A stretch of 53,991 nt of DNA from Mesobacillus harenae. Its GTDB lineage: Bacteria > Bacillota > Bacilli > Bacillales > Cytobacillaceae. Location: NCBI RefSeq assembly GCF_013343715.1, contig NZ_JABUNR010000022.1, positions 1 through 53,991 on the forward strand, given 5' to 3'. Of the stretch, positions 1-8,340 are shown in pieces. The translations under genes and the position numbers were made by a program. The notes beneath the pieces were generated by a model, which saw only the letters and a list, made by a program, of their open reading frames with translations, made no database searches and was not told where the DNA came from. Every line of letters starts with the position of its first letter. The stretch's first letter is position 1.

Positions 1-41
1 TGAAGTCACTATAAATATTGTTTGTTGACGCTTGTTTGTTT

Positions 42-57
42 AGTTTTCAAAGAACAA
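42..57 (-). promoter_or_regulatory. boxA-like antitermination element of rRNA leader
   Basis: On the minus strand the sequence reads TTGTTCTTTGAAAACT. This motif is found in Bacillus rRNA leaders ahead of 16S and in the 16S-23S spacer. Because it lies directly downstream of P1 and P2, the leader position is the better reading. Confidence 0.75.
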
Positions 58-97
58 TAACCGTCATCCGTTGATCGAATCAGCGGCGACAAATACT

Positions 98-126
98 ATC
101 TTACCATAACGTTTCGTTGTTGTCAA
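98..126 (-). promoter_or_regulatory. rRNA operon promoter P2 (proximal)
   Basis: Read on the minus strand: a perfect -35 TTGACA (121-126), a 17-base spacer and -10 TAAGAT (98-103). It is nearly a copy of the promoter 92 bases upstream. Both have ACTTCG(T/C)AGAAG directly before the -35. A boxA-like leader follows downstream. Tandem consensus promoters of this kind are typical of Bacillus rrn operons; the 16S gene itself would lie off the left edge. Confidence 0.85.
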
Positions 127-189
127 CTTCTGCGAAGTATTTATTTTTGACGAACACGATCAATTTCGGATCGCCCAACAACATATTCT

Positions 190-218
190 ATCTTATCATG
201 TTATTTCGCTTGTGTCAA
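190..218 (-). promoter_or_regulatory. rRNA operon promoter P1 (distal)
   Basis: Minus strand: -35 TTGACA (213-218), 17-base spacer, -10 TAAGAT (190-195). Together with P2 it forms a tandem pair with matching flanks. It points to the left edge and away from the first coding sequence. Confidence 0.85.
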
Positions 219-398
219 CTTCTACGAAGTAATTCTAAACGGGCGTGCATCCTAGCCATATTGTTGTATCAGCAATATTATTTTGAAATCTGATAAACAA
301 CGGTCTATTCGTCTTTCCAGGAGCAACGTTTGTTATTCTACTACGAGAGACTTAGAAACGTCAAGTATTATAACTTCATTTTATCCACAGTCCCCAGC

Positions 399-453
399 AT
401 ATTTTTATCTTCTCCCTCCTACCACTTAAATACAAGAGAGAAGATAAAAATAT
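399..453. repeat. 16-bp perfect inverted repeat
   Basis: Arms 399-414 and 438-453 are perfect reverse complements, separated by a 23-base spacer. No T-tract follows either arm as in a standard terminator, although it sits downstream of the small minus-strand gene ending at 502. A perfect DnaA-box nonamer (TTATCCACA, 381-389) lies just outside it. Function is unknown. Confidence 0.6.
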
Positions 454-501
454 AAAGTATTATATAGAAGAAAGACATTTAGAATAAAGCTAGTTCCAAA
501 C

Positions 502-723
502 CTAAAGACCATGTTCCACACAATACTTGTCCACTAGCTGTTCGATTTGATTGAGTTCAGGAAAAGGCCCGCTAAATTCAAACCTGAGCTCTTCAATAAA
601 TTCACCATTTCGATACACATGAACTGCACCATTTTGCTCGATAACACTAAATTCAGGCTCAAACCTATATCCATCTCTTTCAATAGCACCCAATCTGACC
701 ACCTCTTTAATTTCATACCCCAC
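502..723 (-). CDS. YbxH-like small hypothetical protein
   Basis: A small acidic protein with a GAIERDGYRFEPEFSV stretch and an HVYRNGEFIEEL segment, which I recall from the Bacillus YbxH group of unknown function (recalled, not searched). The 73-residue form starts at GTG (721-723). A TTG at 691-693, preceded by AAAGAGGTGG, gives a 63-residue form beginning at the conserved GAIER segment and may be the real start. It is the first gene upstream of the rRNA promoters and reads towards them. Confidence 0.6.
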   Translation of the reverse strand: MGYEIKEVVRLGAIERDGYRFEPEFSVIEQNGAVHVYRNGEFIEELRFEFSGPFPELNQIEQLVDKYCVEHGL

Positions 724-781
724 TTAGATTGTCTATATCAAGCAACAATTAATCACTGAAAACAGAATTTAATAAAGATAG

Positions 782-1771
782 CTAGTAAACATCTCTCCGA
801 GTAAACACCGAAAAGGAAACAATAAGTGCTGCTGCCCACCAAATTGTAAGAACTAACATTGAAAAAGGCAGTGTCATACCTTCAATTGGAGGAGCAGACC
901 CAGTAAGATAGTCAGTTAGCTTTAAATTCACCATAAACAAATACTTGGCTGATTCCCAGGAAGAAACTACATTGTTCAATATAGCTCCAGATATTAAAGT
1001 TGCCAGGATAATCCCCATTGCCGCTGCGGTACTTCGAACCAATACTGAAAGCATAAAAGATAGGGTGCCCACAACGACTGCTACAAACCAAGCTAGCCCA
1101 AAAGTCATAAGTAAGAACTTCCACTGTTCAATAAGTCTTACATTGGAAAAATCCAGACCTTCGGGGCCTGTATTGAACCCTGTTAAGATAGGTGCTCCCC
1201 ACCCGCCGTATCCGAAGACCAGTCCAGATATCAGAAATGATAAAAAACCAACAATGGCTATTATAGAAGAAATTGATAAGAGAAGTGTTATGTATTTGCT
1301 TAATAGTACCTTCCATCTCTTAACTGGCCTTGTCAACAAAAGTTTAACTGATCCTAAACTGTATTCTGAGGATACTAGGTCACTGGCAATAACCATTACT
1401 AGTAACGGAATAAATAAGTCAATCGCGCTCTCAATAAACAATCTCATAAAAGTTGGGGCACCTGGTTCAGAGGGATTAATATTTTGATCCAGATAATATT
1501 GCTGCTGTGTAAGGCCCATTTCAAGCTGCTGTCTCCACTCGTCAGAAACTCGGCTGCTGCTTAATCGGTTTTGAGTATCTATAATTTGTTGTTGCAGAAT
1601 AGGTCTCCAGTCTTCTGTTCCTAACGTTTCTCGCTGAGTTTCAATTGCACGCATCTGAGCGTACGTAAACAGGCTAACCAATACAGCTACAATTATAATT
1701 ATTACCCAAAGCTTTTTTTTCGCCAGAAGCTTCATCACCTCATTATGAACAAGGTTACTCAATGACATCAT
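782..1771 (-). CDS. ABC-2 type transporter permease
   Basis: Membrane subunit of an ABC exporter, 329 residues. An N-terminal membrane segment follows the first ~20 residues (KKKLWVIIIIVAVLVSLFTY). A long, polar extracytoplasmic region comes next, then a cluster of five or so membrane helices in the C-terminal half. The pattern matches ABC-2 permeases of the bacitracin/Nat type. Its start overlaps the end of the upstream ATPase gene by 17 bases, so the two are translationally coupled and form one exporter. The substrate cannot be read from sequence. The ATG at 1771 is hard against its AGGAG, so the next ATG or a TTG a few codons on may be used. Confidence 0.85.
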   Translation of the reverse strand: MMSLSNLVHNEVMKLLAKKKLWVIIIIVAVLVSLFTYAQMRAIETQRETLGTEDWRPILQQQIIDTQNRLSSSRVSDEWRQQLEMGLTQQQYYLDQNINPSEPGAPTFMRLFIESAIDLFIPLLVMVIASDLVSSEYSLGSVKLLLTRPVKRWKVLLSKYITLLLSISSIIAIVGFLSFLISGLVFGYGGWGAPILTGFNTGPEGLDFSNVRLIEQWKFLLMTFGLAWFVAVVVGTLSFMLSVLVRSTAAAMGIILATLISGAILNNVVSSWESAKYLFMVNLKLTDYLTGSAPPIEGMTLPFSMLVLTIWWAAALIVSFSVFTRRDVY

Positions 1772-2669
1772 CTCCTGTAAGTTCCAAAAATAAATCTTCC
1801 AACACAGGAAGCTTCCGATTCATTTCAATTACACTAATTCCTTCTTTCACTAGGATTTCGTTCCATTCGGGCACCTTACCTTCATTAAAGTCTGTAATGA
1901 TTGTGCCAAAAGGCCCTTCTGCTGCTGTTTGAGTTAACCTGTCTAGAATCCCTTTTCCTTTTTCGTATGGAGATAGCCGCCAAACCATCTTTTCTTGTGT
2001 ACTTAGCAAGTTATGTACTGAGTCCACCTTGATAATTCTCCCTTTTGAAATGATGGCAACTCGATCGCAGAGCAGCTGTATTTCACTTAATAAGTGGCTT
2101 GAAACTAGAACACTTAATCCTTCTTTTACAGCCAAATACCGGATAAATTGCCTCATTTCCCGGATACCGGCTGGATCAAGTCCATTAGTCGGTTCATCTA
2201 AAATTAAAACCTTCGGGTTACCTAATAAAGCCTGGGCAATTCCTAGGCGCTGTTTCATTCCGAGAGAATAGGTTTTCACCTTATCTTGAACCCTTTCTTG
2301 CAAGCCAACTAATTCCACTACCTGTTGAATTCGGTCAGGTTCAATTTTAGGCAGCATCCCTGCAAAATGTTCAAGGTTTTCCATGCCTGTCAAATAGGGA
2401 TACAGTTCTGGATTTTCAACAATACAGCCGATAAGATTCATCGCATTCATAAAATCCTTCTGGACATCAAAGCCTCCGATATTGACAGTACCGGATGTTG
2501 GCTTAATTAATCCAACTAACATCCGGATAGTAGTTGTTTTGCCAGCTCCATTGGGACCAAGAAACCCAAAGACCTCACCTTCATAGAGTTCGAAATCAAG
2601 CCCCTTAATAATTTCTTTTTTCCCAATTTTTTTTCGAAGCTTTTGTACCGACAAGGTCACCTTGGACAT
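1755..2669 (-). CDS. ABC transporter ATP-binding protein
   Basis: Cytoplasmic ATPase of 304 residues, partner of the downstream permease. Walker A is GPNGAGKTT (about residues 38-46), the signature is YSLGMKQRLG, Walker B is VLILDEPTNGLD and the switch His lies in LVSSHLL. A C-terminal extension of about 80 residues is typical of DrrA/BcrA-like drug or lantibiotic exporters. AAAGGAGG precedes the ATG. The upstream GDSL lipase gene is only 31 bases away and may be co-transcribed. Confidence 0.9.
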   Translation of the reverse strand: MSKVTLSVQKLRKKIGKKEIIKGLDFELYEGEVFGFLGPNGAGKTTTIRMLVGLIKPTSGTVNIGGFDVQKDFMNAMNLIGCIVENPELYPYLTGMENLEHFAGMLPKIEPDRIQQVVELVGLQERVQDKVKTYSLGMKQRLGIAQALLGNPKVLILDEPTNGLDPAGIREMRQFIRYLAVKEGLSVLVSSHLLSEIQLLCDRVAIISKGRIIKVDSVHNLLSTQEKMVWRLSPYEKGKGILDRLTQTAAEGPFGTIITDFNEGKVPEWNEILVKEGISVIEMNRKLPVLEDLFLELTGDDVIE

Positions 2670-2700
2670 ATTAGTCCTCCTTTTGAATAGAAATTTCGGT

Positions 2701-3480
2701 TTATTGCCATGTGATGAGTGAAGCTACCCGCTCTGCAATGATCTGATGGCCTGCTTTATTCGGATGAAATTCATCTGTGTATAAATAGTCAGCTACATTC
2801 AATTCAAATAAATCAAACGTAGGTACGAAGACAATCCCCTGATAATCAGCTGCTAACTCTGCACTGTTATAATTCCATAACCGTACAACATCTGAGGTCT
2901 TCTTACTATCATCTAACTCTAAAAAAGGATTGTATAATCCTACAAAAAAGATGGTAGCTTCTTTATTAGCAGAGCGTATTTCCTGAAAAATTGACGAGAG
3001 GTTGCTCAAGTAATCCTTCTGCAGTTTTTCAATGGTATCCTGGTCCGCATCTAATAGAGTTTGTCCCCCCTGAAATAAATCATTTCCGCCGATTGTTATT
3101 AAAATATAATCAGCTTGTTTTAGCTGATTTTTAACTTGGGTTTCCTGTACCTGATTCACCAACTGTCCGGATCGTTGCCCCCTAATTCCAAGGTTGAATA
3201 AAGTAACTGGCTGAGCAGACTTTTCCTCTAACTCTTCGCGAACATAGCCAACATACCCTTTTCCCGAAGAGTCGCCTGTGCCTCTTGTCAAGGAATCGCC
3301 TAACGCAACTACAATAAGGTCTCCCTCCTTTTTCTCAGCTTCTGGAATGTCTGTATTATTTGGGATAGGCTGTTGTTCACTGCTGTAATATTCGATAAAG
3401 ACGAGTGCTAACCCAGCAGCCCATAGCAAACAAAAAAAAGTTGAAAGAATTGTAAAAAACCTAATTTTATTAATCTTCAA
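2701..3480 (-). CDS. SGNH/GDSL hydrolase (YpmR-like lipase/acylhydrolase)
   Basis: Predicted secreted or membrane-anchored esterase of 259 residues. An N-terminal hydrophobic segment (residues ~9-29) acts as signal or anchor. Block I is ALGDSLTRG, with the nucleophile Ser. Block III is ITIGGNDLF, supplying the Gly and Asn of the oxyanion hole. The Asp and His pair is DEFHPNKAGH near the C-terminus. The organisation resembles B. subtilis YpmR. The start is TTG (3478-3480) behind GGGAG. It precedes the ABC ATPase gene by 31 bases on the same strand. Substrate unknown. Confidence 0.85.
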   Translation of the reverse strand: MKINKIRFFTILSTFFCLLWAAGLALVFIEYYSSEQQPIPNNTDIPEAEKKEGDLIVVALGDSLTRGTGDSSGKGYVGYVREELEEKSAQPVTLFNLGIRGQRSGQLVNQVQETQVKNQLKQADYILITIGGNDLFQGGQTLLDADQDTIEKLQKDYLSNLSSIFQEIRSANKEATIFFVGLYNPFLELDDSKKTSDVVRLWNYNSAELAADYQGIVFVPTFDLFELNVADYLYTDEFHPNKAGHQIIAERVASLITWQ

Positions 3481-3554
3481 CTAACTCATCTCCCTGTTAT
3501 TTCCTCTTATAGTCCATTGAACCACAAAACTGTATAAAAAAAGAATTTTTACAT

Positions 3555-3586
3555 AAAAAAAAGAGCCCGAGGGCTCTTTTTTTATG
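3555..3586. terminator. Bidirectional intrinsic terminator
   Basis: AAGAGCCC (3561-3568) pairs with GGGCTCTT (3571-3578). The stem is flanked by an A-run on the left and a T-run on the right, so it can stop transcription in either direction. It ends the ppiB transcript. Confidence 0.85.
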
Positions 3587-4019
3587 CATCCATTACTTCT
3601 ACTTTTTCCATAATGTCGCCGTTTTTCATGGCTTTAGCTGCCTCTAAGCCCGAAGTGATTTTACCAAAGACTGTGTGCACACCATTTAAATGAGGCTGTG
3701 ATTCATGGACAAGGAAGAACTGGCTCCCGCCTGTATCTTTCCCTGCATGTGCCATGGATAGTGAGCCTGGCTCATGCTTGTGAGGATTGCCTTCCGTTTC
3801 ACATTTAATTTGATATCCAGGGCCGCCTGTACCTGTTCCGTGGGGGCATCCGCCTTGGCTAACAAAACCTGGGATAACACGGTGAAAGGATAGCCCGTTG
3901 TAAAAGCCCTCATTAGCAAGCTTTTCAAAATTGGCTACTGTTCCAGGTGCTTCATTAGGATAAAGCTCAAATTCAATTTTTTCTCCGTCTTTCATTTGTA
4001 TGTATCCTTTTTTAGACAC
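3582..4019 (-). CDS. ppiB: Peptidyl-prolyl cis-trans isomerase B (cyclophilin)
   Basis: Cytoplasmic cyclophilin that isomerises X-Pro bonds, 145 residues against 143 in B. subtilis. Cyclophilin hallmarks are all present: FHRVIPGFVSQGG with the catalytic Arg, SMAHAGKDTGGSQFF with the active-site Gln/Phe, and HLNGVHTVFGKI. GTG start (4017-4019) with AAGGAG 10 bases upstream. Monocistronic, with its own terminator downstream. Nothing unusual. Confidence 0.97.
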   Translation of the reverse strand: MSKKGYIQMKDGEKIEFELYPNEAPGTVANFEKLANEGFYNGLSFHRVIPGFVSQGGCPHGTGTGGPGYQIKCETEGNPHKHEPGSLSMAHAGKDTGGSQFFLVHESQPHLNGVHTVFGKITSGLEAAKAMKNGDIMEKVEVMDA

Positions 4020-4106
4020 TGTTAATCCACTCCTTAAATTAGCATCCCTACTATCATACCATTATTAATATTGAAGTAAAAGCAAGCAAGCTTCAATGTC
4101 GAAGAT

Positions 4107-4135
4107 TTGGAACATAAATCATGATATGTTATAAT
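4107..4135 (+). promoter_or_regulatory. Promoter of the 4141-4231 structured RNA
   Basis: TTGGAA (4107-4112), a 17-base spacer and a perfect TATAAT (4130-4135). The expected start falls at about 4141-4142, exactly where the structured RNA begins. Confidence 0.8.
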
Positions 4136-4140
4136 AGAAG

Positions 4141-4231
4141 TGCCTCTTCCGGACATTCGCGCTTGTTGCGGGACACTTAACCACTGTACGGACGGAAGAG
4201 GCAGGTGTCTGCTTTTGCAGGCACCTTTTTT
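4141..4231 (+). ncRNA. Structured small RNA or leader, unknown family
   Basis: About 90 nt between a strong promoter and a strong terminator. An outer 9-bp helix (GCCTCTTCC 4142-4150 with GGAAGAGGC 4194-4202) encloses about 43 nt with smaller possible helices. A terminator follows at once: AGGTGTCTGC (4203-4212), TTTT loop, GCAGGCACCT (4217-4226) and a T-tract. No ORF is present. It could be an independent sRNA or an attenuating riboswitch-like leader for the TVP38 gene that starts 138 bases further on. I could not match it to a known family. Confidence 0.7.
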
Positions 4232-4368
4232 ATTAGGTCTAAAACGGCTGGAGCATTAAGCTTCGTTTTTTAATTTAATATCGGTATTGAACTAAGCCTA
4301 AACAGGCAACATAGGAAAGTATGCTTATCTATAATAAAACATCGTATCAGATCATAGGAGTACGGGTT

Positions 4369-4992
4369 ATGAAAAAGTGGATTGTTGTTATAACTTATTT
4401 CATTATAATAATCATCGGTTTTATTTACCGTGATTTTTTAATTGGCTGGATACAGGATAGCGATCCGTCGCAACTCCTCTTAATGCTGTTTATATCTGTT
4501 TTCTTATCAACCGTTCCGGTCATCCCATTCACCTTGTTTGCAGGGATAATGGGCATGAAGTATGGTATATTTCTTGGCTTTTTTATTAATTGGTTTGGCG
4601 GGCTTGTCGCAGCAGTTATCTATTATCTGTTAGCACGTTACCTGCTATCCGATTTTTTTAAGGAATATGTCCTGAAATACCCTGCCATAACTAAGTTCAA
4701 TCAGCTCATAAAAAAAAATGCCTTTCTTGCAGTATTTTTAAGCCGCATGATTCCGGTAATACCTCCGCCAGTCGTCAATATTTATTCAGCCCTTAGCAAA
4801 ATACAATTTCCGGTATATTTTACAGCTACTGCACTCGGAAAAATCCCACCTACCTTCTTTATAGCTTTTGGAGGAAATCAACTCTTTTCGCATCCAAAAA
4901 CGTTTTTGCTGGGTTTGATTCTGTACGGACTTTTTTTAGCACTGATCTTTTTCTTTTACCGTACTACCTTTAAATCGAAAGCCCCGGCATAA
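4369..4992 (+). CDS. TVP38/TMEM64 family (DedA-like) membrane protein
   Basis: Integral membrane protein of 207 residues with about six hydrophobic segments. The central signature is SRMIPVIPPPVVNIYSA, followed by FPVYFTATALGKIPPTFF, which is characteristic of the TVP38/TMEM64 (SNARE-associated, DedA-like) family. The family is linked to lipid scrambling or envelope homeostasis; no specific role is visible here. I place the start at ATG 4369 because AGGAG lies 8 bases upstream. An in-frame ATG at 4321 has no ribosome site. It is the only plus-strand gene locally and lies downstream of the structured RNA. Confidence 0.85.
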   Translation: MKKWIVVITYFIIIIIGFIYRDFLIGWIQDSDPSQLLLMLFISVFLSTVPVIPFTLFAGIMGMKYGIFLGFFINWFGGLVAAVIYYLLARYLLSDFFKEYVLKYPAITKFNQLIKKNAFLAVFLSRMIPVIPPPVVNIYSALSKIQFPVYFTATALGKIPPTFFIAFGGNQLFSHPKTFLLGLILYGLFLALIFFFYRTTFKSKAPA

Positions 4993-5013
4993 ACCTATTG
5001 CCTCGGGCTTTTT
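4978..5013. terminator. Terminator between convergent genes
   Basis: AAGCCCCGGCA and TGCCTCGGGCTT form a stem with one bulge, followed by a T-run. It overlaps the stop region of the TVP38 gene and separates it from the convergent MFS gene. Confidence 0.75.
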
Positions 5014-6281
5014 CGTTTTCGAAAAAATACTTCAGGCTCCCATTTGTCAAAAGGGTGTTCGCGAATCGGACTGACAGGAGCCATGGGTGCATGCTTTGGT
5101 GTATTTTTCTGTAAAGCTGATTCCATTAGAGAGTTTTGGAGCGGTCTCCACTTTTTCAGGCTTAGTACCACAATAGATAAAATTACACCTGCCAAGGCGA
5201 AGGTAAGCCATGGCAAATAAGGTGTTTCTTTTCCGTATTCAAGAAGGCTGCTTCCTAAAAACCTGCCTCCCGCTTCTCCCAGTCCCGCTATTACATTCGC
5301 AAGCCCAAAAAACAACCCAATTAAGTTCGCCTTTGATAGCTGTGAAATCGTACTGTCAATAGTAGGCAAAATCAGCATTTCTCCAAATACAAAGATAACT
5401 CCGCTTAAAGCTAAATGCATAAAGGAACTTGCCCAAAATAACGACGCAACACCCGCCCCAACAAATAGCAGACCAATGCTTAAAGTGGTTAACGGATGGA
5501 GCCGCCGCGTGATTCGGTTTGAAACTTGATTTTGAGCAGCAATAACGATAAGGCTGTTTATCGTCCAGACAAGCGCGACATTCTCCGGAACTGCTAATAC
5601 GTCTGCCGCACGTAAAGGGAGCATAAGTGAAAGCTGGGTGTATAAAGCCCATATGAATAGACTGATAAACCCAAACATCATAAATGGTTTGTTTCTAAAC
5701 GCCTCTCCATATGCGCCTTTTGGTATTTCAGGGCAAGGCTCATTGCCACAGTTTTTCGGCAGAAAAATCCAGCTGATTGCAGTTAAAATATAAAAAATAG
5801 AGCCGGCAACCCAAAATATGAGAGTGGTGGAGCCGGAAATGAACAAAAAGACAATTAGACCGGCAGTTCCCGTCCCTACATTAGCCGCAATCCCGCGAAG
5901 GGAGAACGCAGTCGTCTGATTTTCCTTTGCTGCCATAGCCGCTATCGCCGCCTTCGTAGAAGGTGCATTGAGCCCATTTCCTAATCCTACAATTCCCGCT
6001 AATATCAGCAGATGTAAAAAGCCAGTAAAAAAACTAAAGCCAATTAGGCCTGAGCCTGTTATTAGTGCACCGAGCCCAATAATAAATCTTCTGCCGATTC
6101 GATCAGCTAAAAAACCACCGAGAATGCTTCCAAACTGAAAACAAATTGAAATAGCTGCTAATATACTTCCGATTTGAACGAGGGACAGACCTGCATCCAT
6201 CTTTAAGAGGATTGGCAAAATAGGGAGCACTAAATAAATGCCCAGGTGTGTCATCATGACCCCTATCAATAGCACAGCCAT
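4995..6281 (-). CDS. MFS transporter, probable drug efflux
   Basis: Twelve-helix major facilitator, 428 residues from the ATG. The loop 2-3 motif is GGFLADRIGRR (~residues 56-66), the standard MFS motif A. A polar 50-residue cytoplasmic tail ends the protein. Substrate unknown. The ATG at 6279-6281 has only a weak ribosome site. A strong GGAGG (6320-6324) sits further upstream in an open frame with ATC and ATA codons but no ATG, GTG or TTG, so the true start is uncertain. Confidence 0.85.
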   Translation of the reverse strand: MAVLLIGVMMTHLGIYLVLPILPILLKMDAGLSLVQIGSILAAISICFQFGSILGGFLADRIGRRFIIGLGALITGSGLIGFSFFTGFLHLLILAGIVGLGNGLNAPSTKAAIAAMAAKENQTTAFSLRGIAANVGTGTAGLIVFLFISGSTTLIFWVAGSIFYILTAISWIFLPKNCGNEPCPEIPKGAYGEAFRNKPFMMFGFISLFIWALYTQLSLMLPLRAADVLAVPENVALVWTINSLIVIAAQNQVSNRITRRLHPLTTLSIGLLFVGAGVASLFWASSFMHLALSGVIFVFGEMLILPTIDSTISQLSKANLIGLFFGLANVIAGLGEAGGRFLGSSLLEYGKETPYLPWLTFALAGVILSIVVLSLKKWRPLQNSLMESALQKNTPKHAPMAPVSPIREHPFDKWEPEVFFRKRKSPRQ

Positions 6282-6446
6282 TGGACGCTCAATGTTTTTT
6301 AATATACCTATGATAAAAACCTCCGCTCACTTAAATGAATACAGTTAGTCTGAACATAGCGGAGCAATCTATTCATAGGCTATTTTTAAGTATGCAAAAA
6401 GGCCAAACTGGTGTCGTAAGCACCTAATTTTCTTCTTTTATTAATA

Positions 6447-7850
6447 TTATGTTAAAAATTCCAATACCTTTTTGGCCGCCTCCTGGCTCTGATCTATACA
6501 ATCTGGAATTCCCACACCTTCAAAGGAGCCCCCCGCCAAAAAGACACCTGGCAGTTCTTTATTTAAAGACTCCTTTACGTTGCGGATCCGTTCTATATGG
6601 CCAACACAATATTGGGGCATCGCCTGCTTCCATCTTGTCACAACATGAAACATGGGTTTCTCTGAAATGTTCATCGTTTTATTTAAGTCCTTCAGCACTA
6701 TGTCGATAATTTCTTCATCTGACAAATCAACGACTTCTTGATCATCTGGCTTCCCAACGTAGCAGCGCAAAAGTGCCATTCCCTCCGGTGTTGAACCAGG
6801 CCATTTTTTATGTGTCCATGTACACGCAGTGATTCGGTAATCATTATTTCTTGATACAACAAACCCCGTTCCTTCGATACCTTCCTTAATAGCTGACTTA
6901 TTAAATGCTAAGGCAACATTTGCTACTGAGTTAGAAGGCATTGCTTTAAAGTTATCCATAAAAGAGTAATCAGACAAAATCCGTTGAGCATGATGATGCC
7001 CTGTGGAGATAATGATACTGTCCGCTAGCAACTCGGTTCCATTTGAAATTCGGACGGCATAGCCCTTTTCTGTTTTCCTCACTTTAGCAACCGGTGTACC
7101 TTTAATAACCGTGCCTTCCTCTAAACGTTTTTCAAGCTCACTGACAAGGCTGTTCAATCCTTTGCTAAGTGAGATGAACATACCCTTTTTTGTTTGTTTC
7201 CTACCTTTTTGAGGAGGAGCTGGCATCGTTTTCTTTAATCCAAATACAATACTCCGGTGTTCCTGTTCCATATGATAAAACATCGGAAAAAGTGACATCA
7301 GGCTAAGCTTATCTATATCGCCCGCATAAATACCAGATAACAAAGGCTCAATCAAATTCTCGACTACTTCATCTCCTAATCTACGTCTGAAAAATGCACC
7401 AAGGGACTGATCTTCATGCTTAGGACCTTTAAGCAATACAAAGTCACCGGCTGCACGCATTTTCCCTTTAAGAGAGAATAAACCGGAAAAAGCGAACGGG
7501 GTTACCTTTGTCGGAATCCCCATAAAAGACCCTTCAGGCATCGCATGAAGCTTTCCTCTTGCAAGTATATAAGACTTGCCTGCCAGATTTGAGACCACCT
7601 CATCCTGCAATCCGAGCTCCTCGATTAATTTAAGAGCGCTTTTTTTTCTTGCTAAAATTGAATCAGGGCCTTTCTCAATGATAAATCCATCTTTTTCAAT
7701 CGTATTTATGACACCGCCTAACCGGCTGCTCGCCTCAACTAACTTAATTTTGAACGGTAAACACTTCTCTTTTATTTCCTTTTGAAGAGTATAAGCTGCT
7801 GCCAAACCAGTAATCCCGCCACCCACAATAAGGATTGTTTTCTTTTCCAT
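6447..7850 (-). CDS. hemY: Protoporphyrinogen/coproporphyrinogen III oxidase
   Basis: FAD enzyme of late haem synthesis, 467 residues, the usual length for the Gram-positive HemY (CgoX) type that oxidises coproporphyrinogen III. The N-terminus carries the dinucleotide motif VGGGITGLAAAYTL, then a conserved IIEKGPDSILARK region and SGIYAGDIDKLS. The C-terminus ends with the second FAD contact FLAGGSFEGVGIPDCIDQ. It stands alone rather than in a hemEHY operon as in B. subtilis. It may be the only copy moved away, or a paralogue; the window cannot decide. Confidence 0.93.
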   Translation of the reverse strand: MEKKTILIVGGGITGLAAAYTLQKEIKEKCLPFKIKLVEASSRLGGVINTIEKDGFIIEKGPDSILARKKSALKLIEELGLQDEVVSNLAGKSYILARGKLHAMPEGSFMGIPTKVTPFAFSGLFSLKGKMRAAGDFVLLKGPKHEDQSLGAFFRRRLGDEVVENLIEPLLSGIYAGDIDKLSLMSLFPMFYHMEQEHRSIVFGLKKTMPAPPQKGRKQTKKGMFISLSKGLNSLVSELEKRLEEGTVIKGTPVAKVRKTEKGYAVRISNGTELLADSIIISTGHHHAQRILSDYSFMDNFKAMPSNSVANVALAFNKSAIKEGIEGTGFVVSRNNDYRITACTWTHKKWPGSTPEGMALLRCYVGKPDDQEVVDLSDEEIIDIVLKDLNKTMNISEKPMFHVVTRWKQAMPQYCVGHIERIRNVKESLNKELPGVFLAGGSFEGVGIPDCIDQSQEAAKKVLEFLT

Positions 7851-8115
7851 TAGCTCACCTGCTCAAATATTTTTTCTTATCGTCTAATCAAGATTGTTAA
7901 GTATTTCACAAATATAGCTTCTAAAAGAGAACGACCTTCTTTCTCTTATAGATATTGATATTGTATAAGAAGAATCCATAAAAAACAGGAAAACTAGTGA
8001 TTTGTTGAAAAGTGTTAATAAAGATGTCTAGATGAGGATGTAATTTTTCCAATTTTTTCAGTTATGTTTAATAGGACTCTAAAATGAATATAGAAACTAT
8101 ATAGGAGGGATATAA

Positions 8116-8337
8116 ATGGCAGATAAAAAAAGAACAGGTGAAGTAAACTGGTTTAGGACAAATCAGGGATTAGGTGAAATCAATGTCGGCGACGGCGATG
8201 TGGCAAGGGTTCACTATTACGACATTAACCAGGATGGATTTACGGACTTAACTGAAGGAGACAAAGTAGAATTCAGATTGGATAGAGAGGATGACGGAGA
8301 ATTAAAGGCAGTAGATGTAACAAGGATAAAGAACTAA
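8116..8337 (+). CDS. Diverged cold-shock-domain protein
   Basis: 73-residue single-domain protein aligning along its whole length with bacterial Csp. TGEVNWFRTNQGLGEI replaces the usual GxVKWFNxxKGFGFI, and VARVHYYDI replaces the VFVHFSAI strand. The C-terminal half (LTEGDKVEFRLDRE...LKAVDVTRI) keeps the family pattern. RNP1 and RNP2 are both altered: the RNP1 Phe residues are lost and RNP2 keeps VHY. Nucleic-acid binding may be weakened or changed. AGGAGG precedes the ATG, and a strong terminator follows. Confidence 0.85.
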   Translation: MADKKRTGEVNWFRTNQGLGEINVGDGDVARVHYYDINQDGFTDLTEGDKVEFRLDREDDGELKAVDVTRIKN

Positions 8338-8340
8338 ACA

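Noticed and set aside
381..389. Replication origin suggested by a DnaA box
   Set aside because: A single box without a cluster, AT-rich unwinding region or dnaA/dnaN context is not enough.
945..1487. 180-codon plus-strand open frame over the ABC permease
   Set aside because: It is the antisense shadow of a clearly coding membrane protein.
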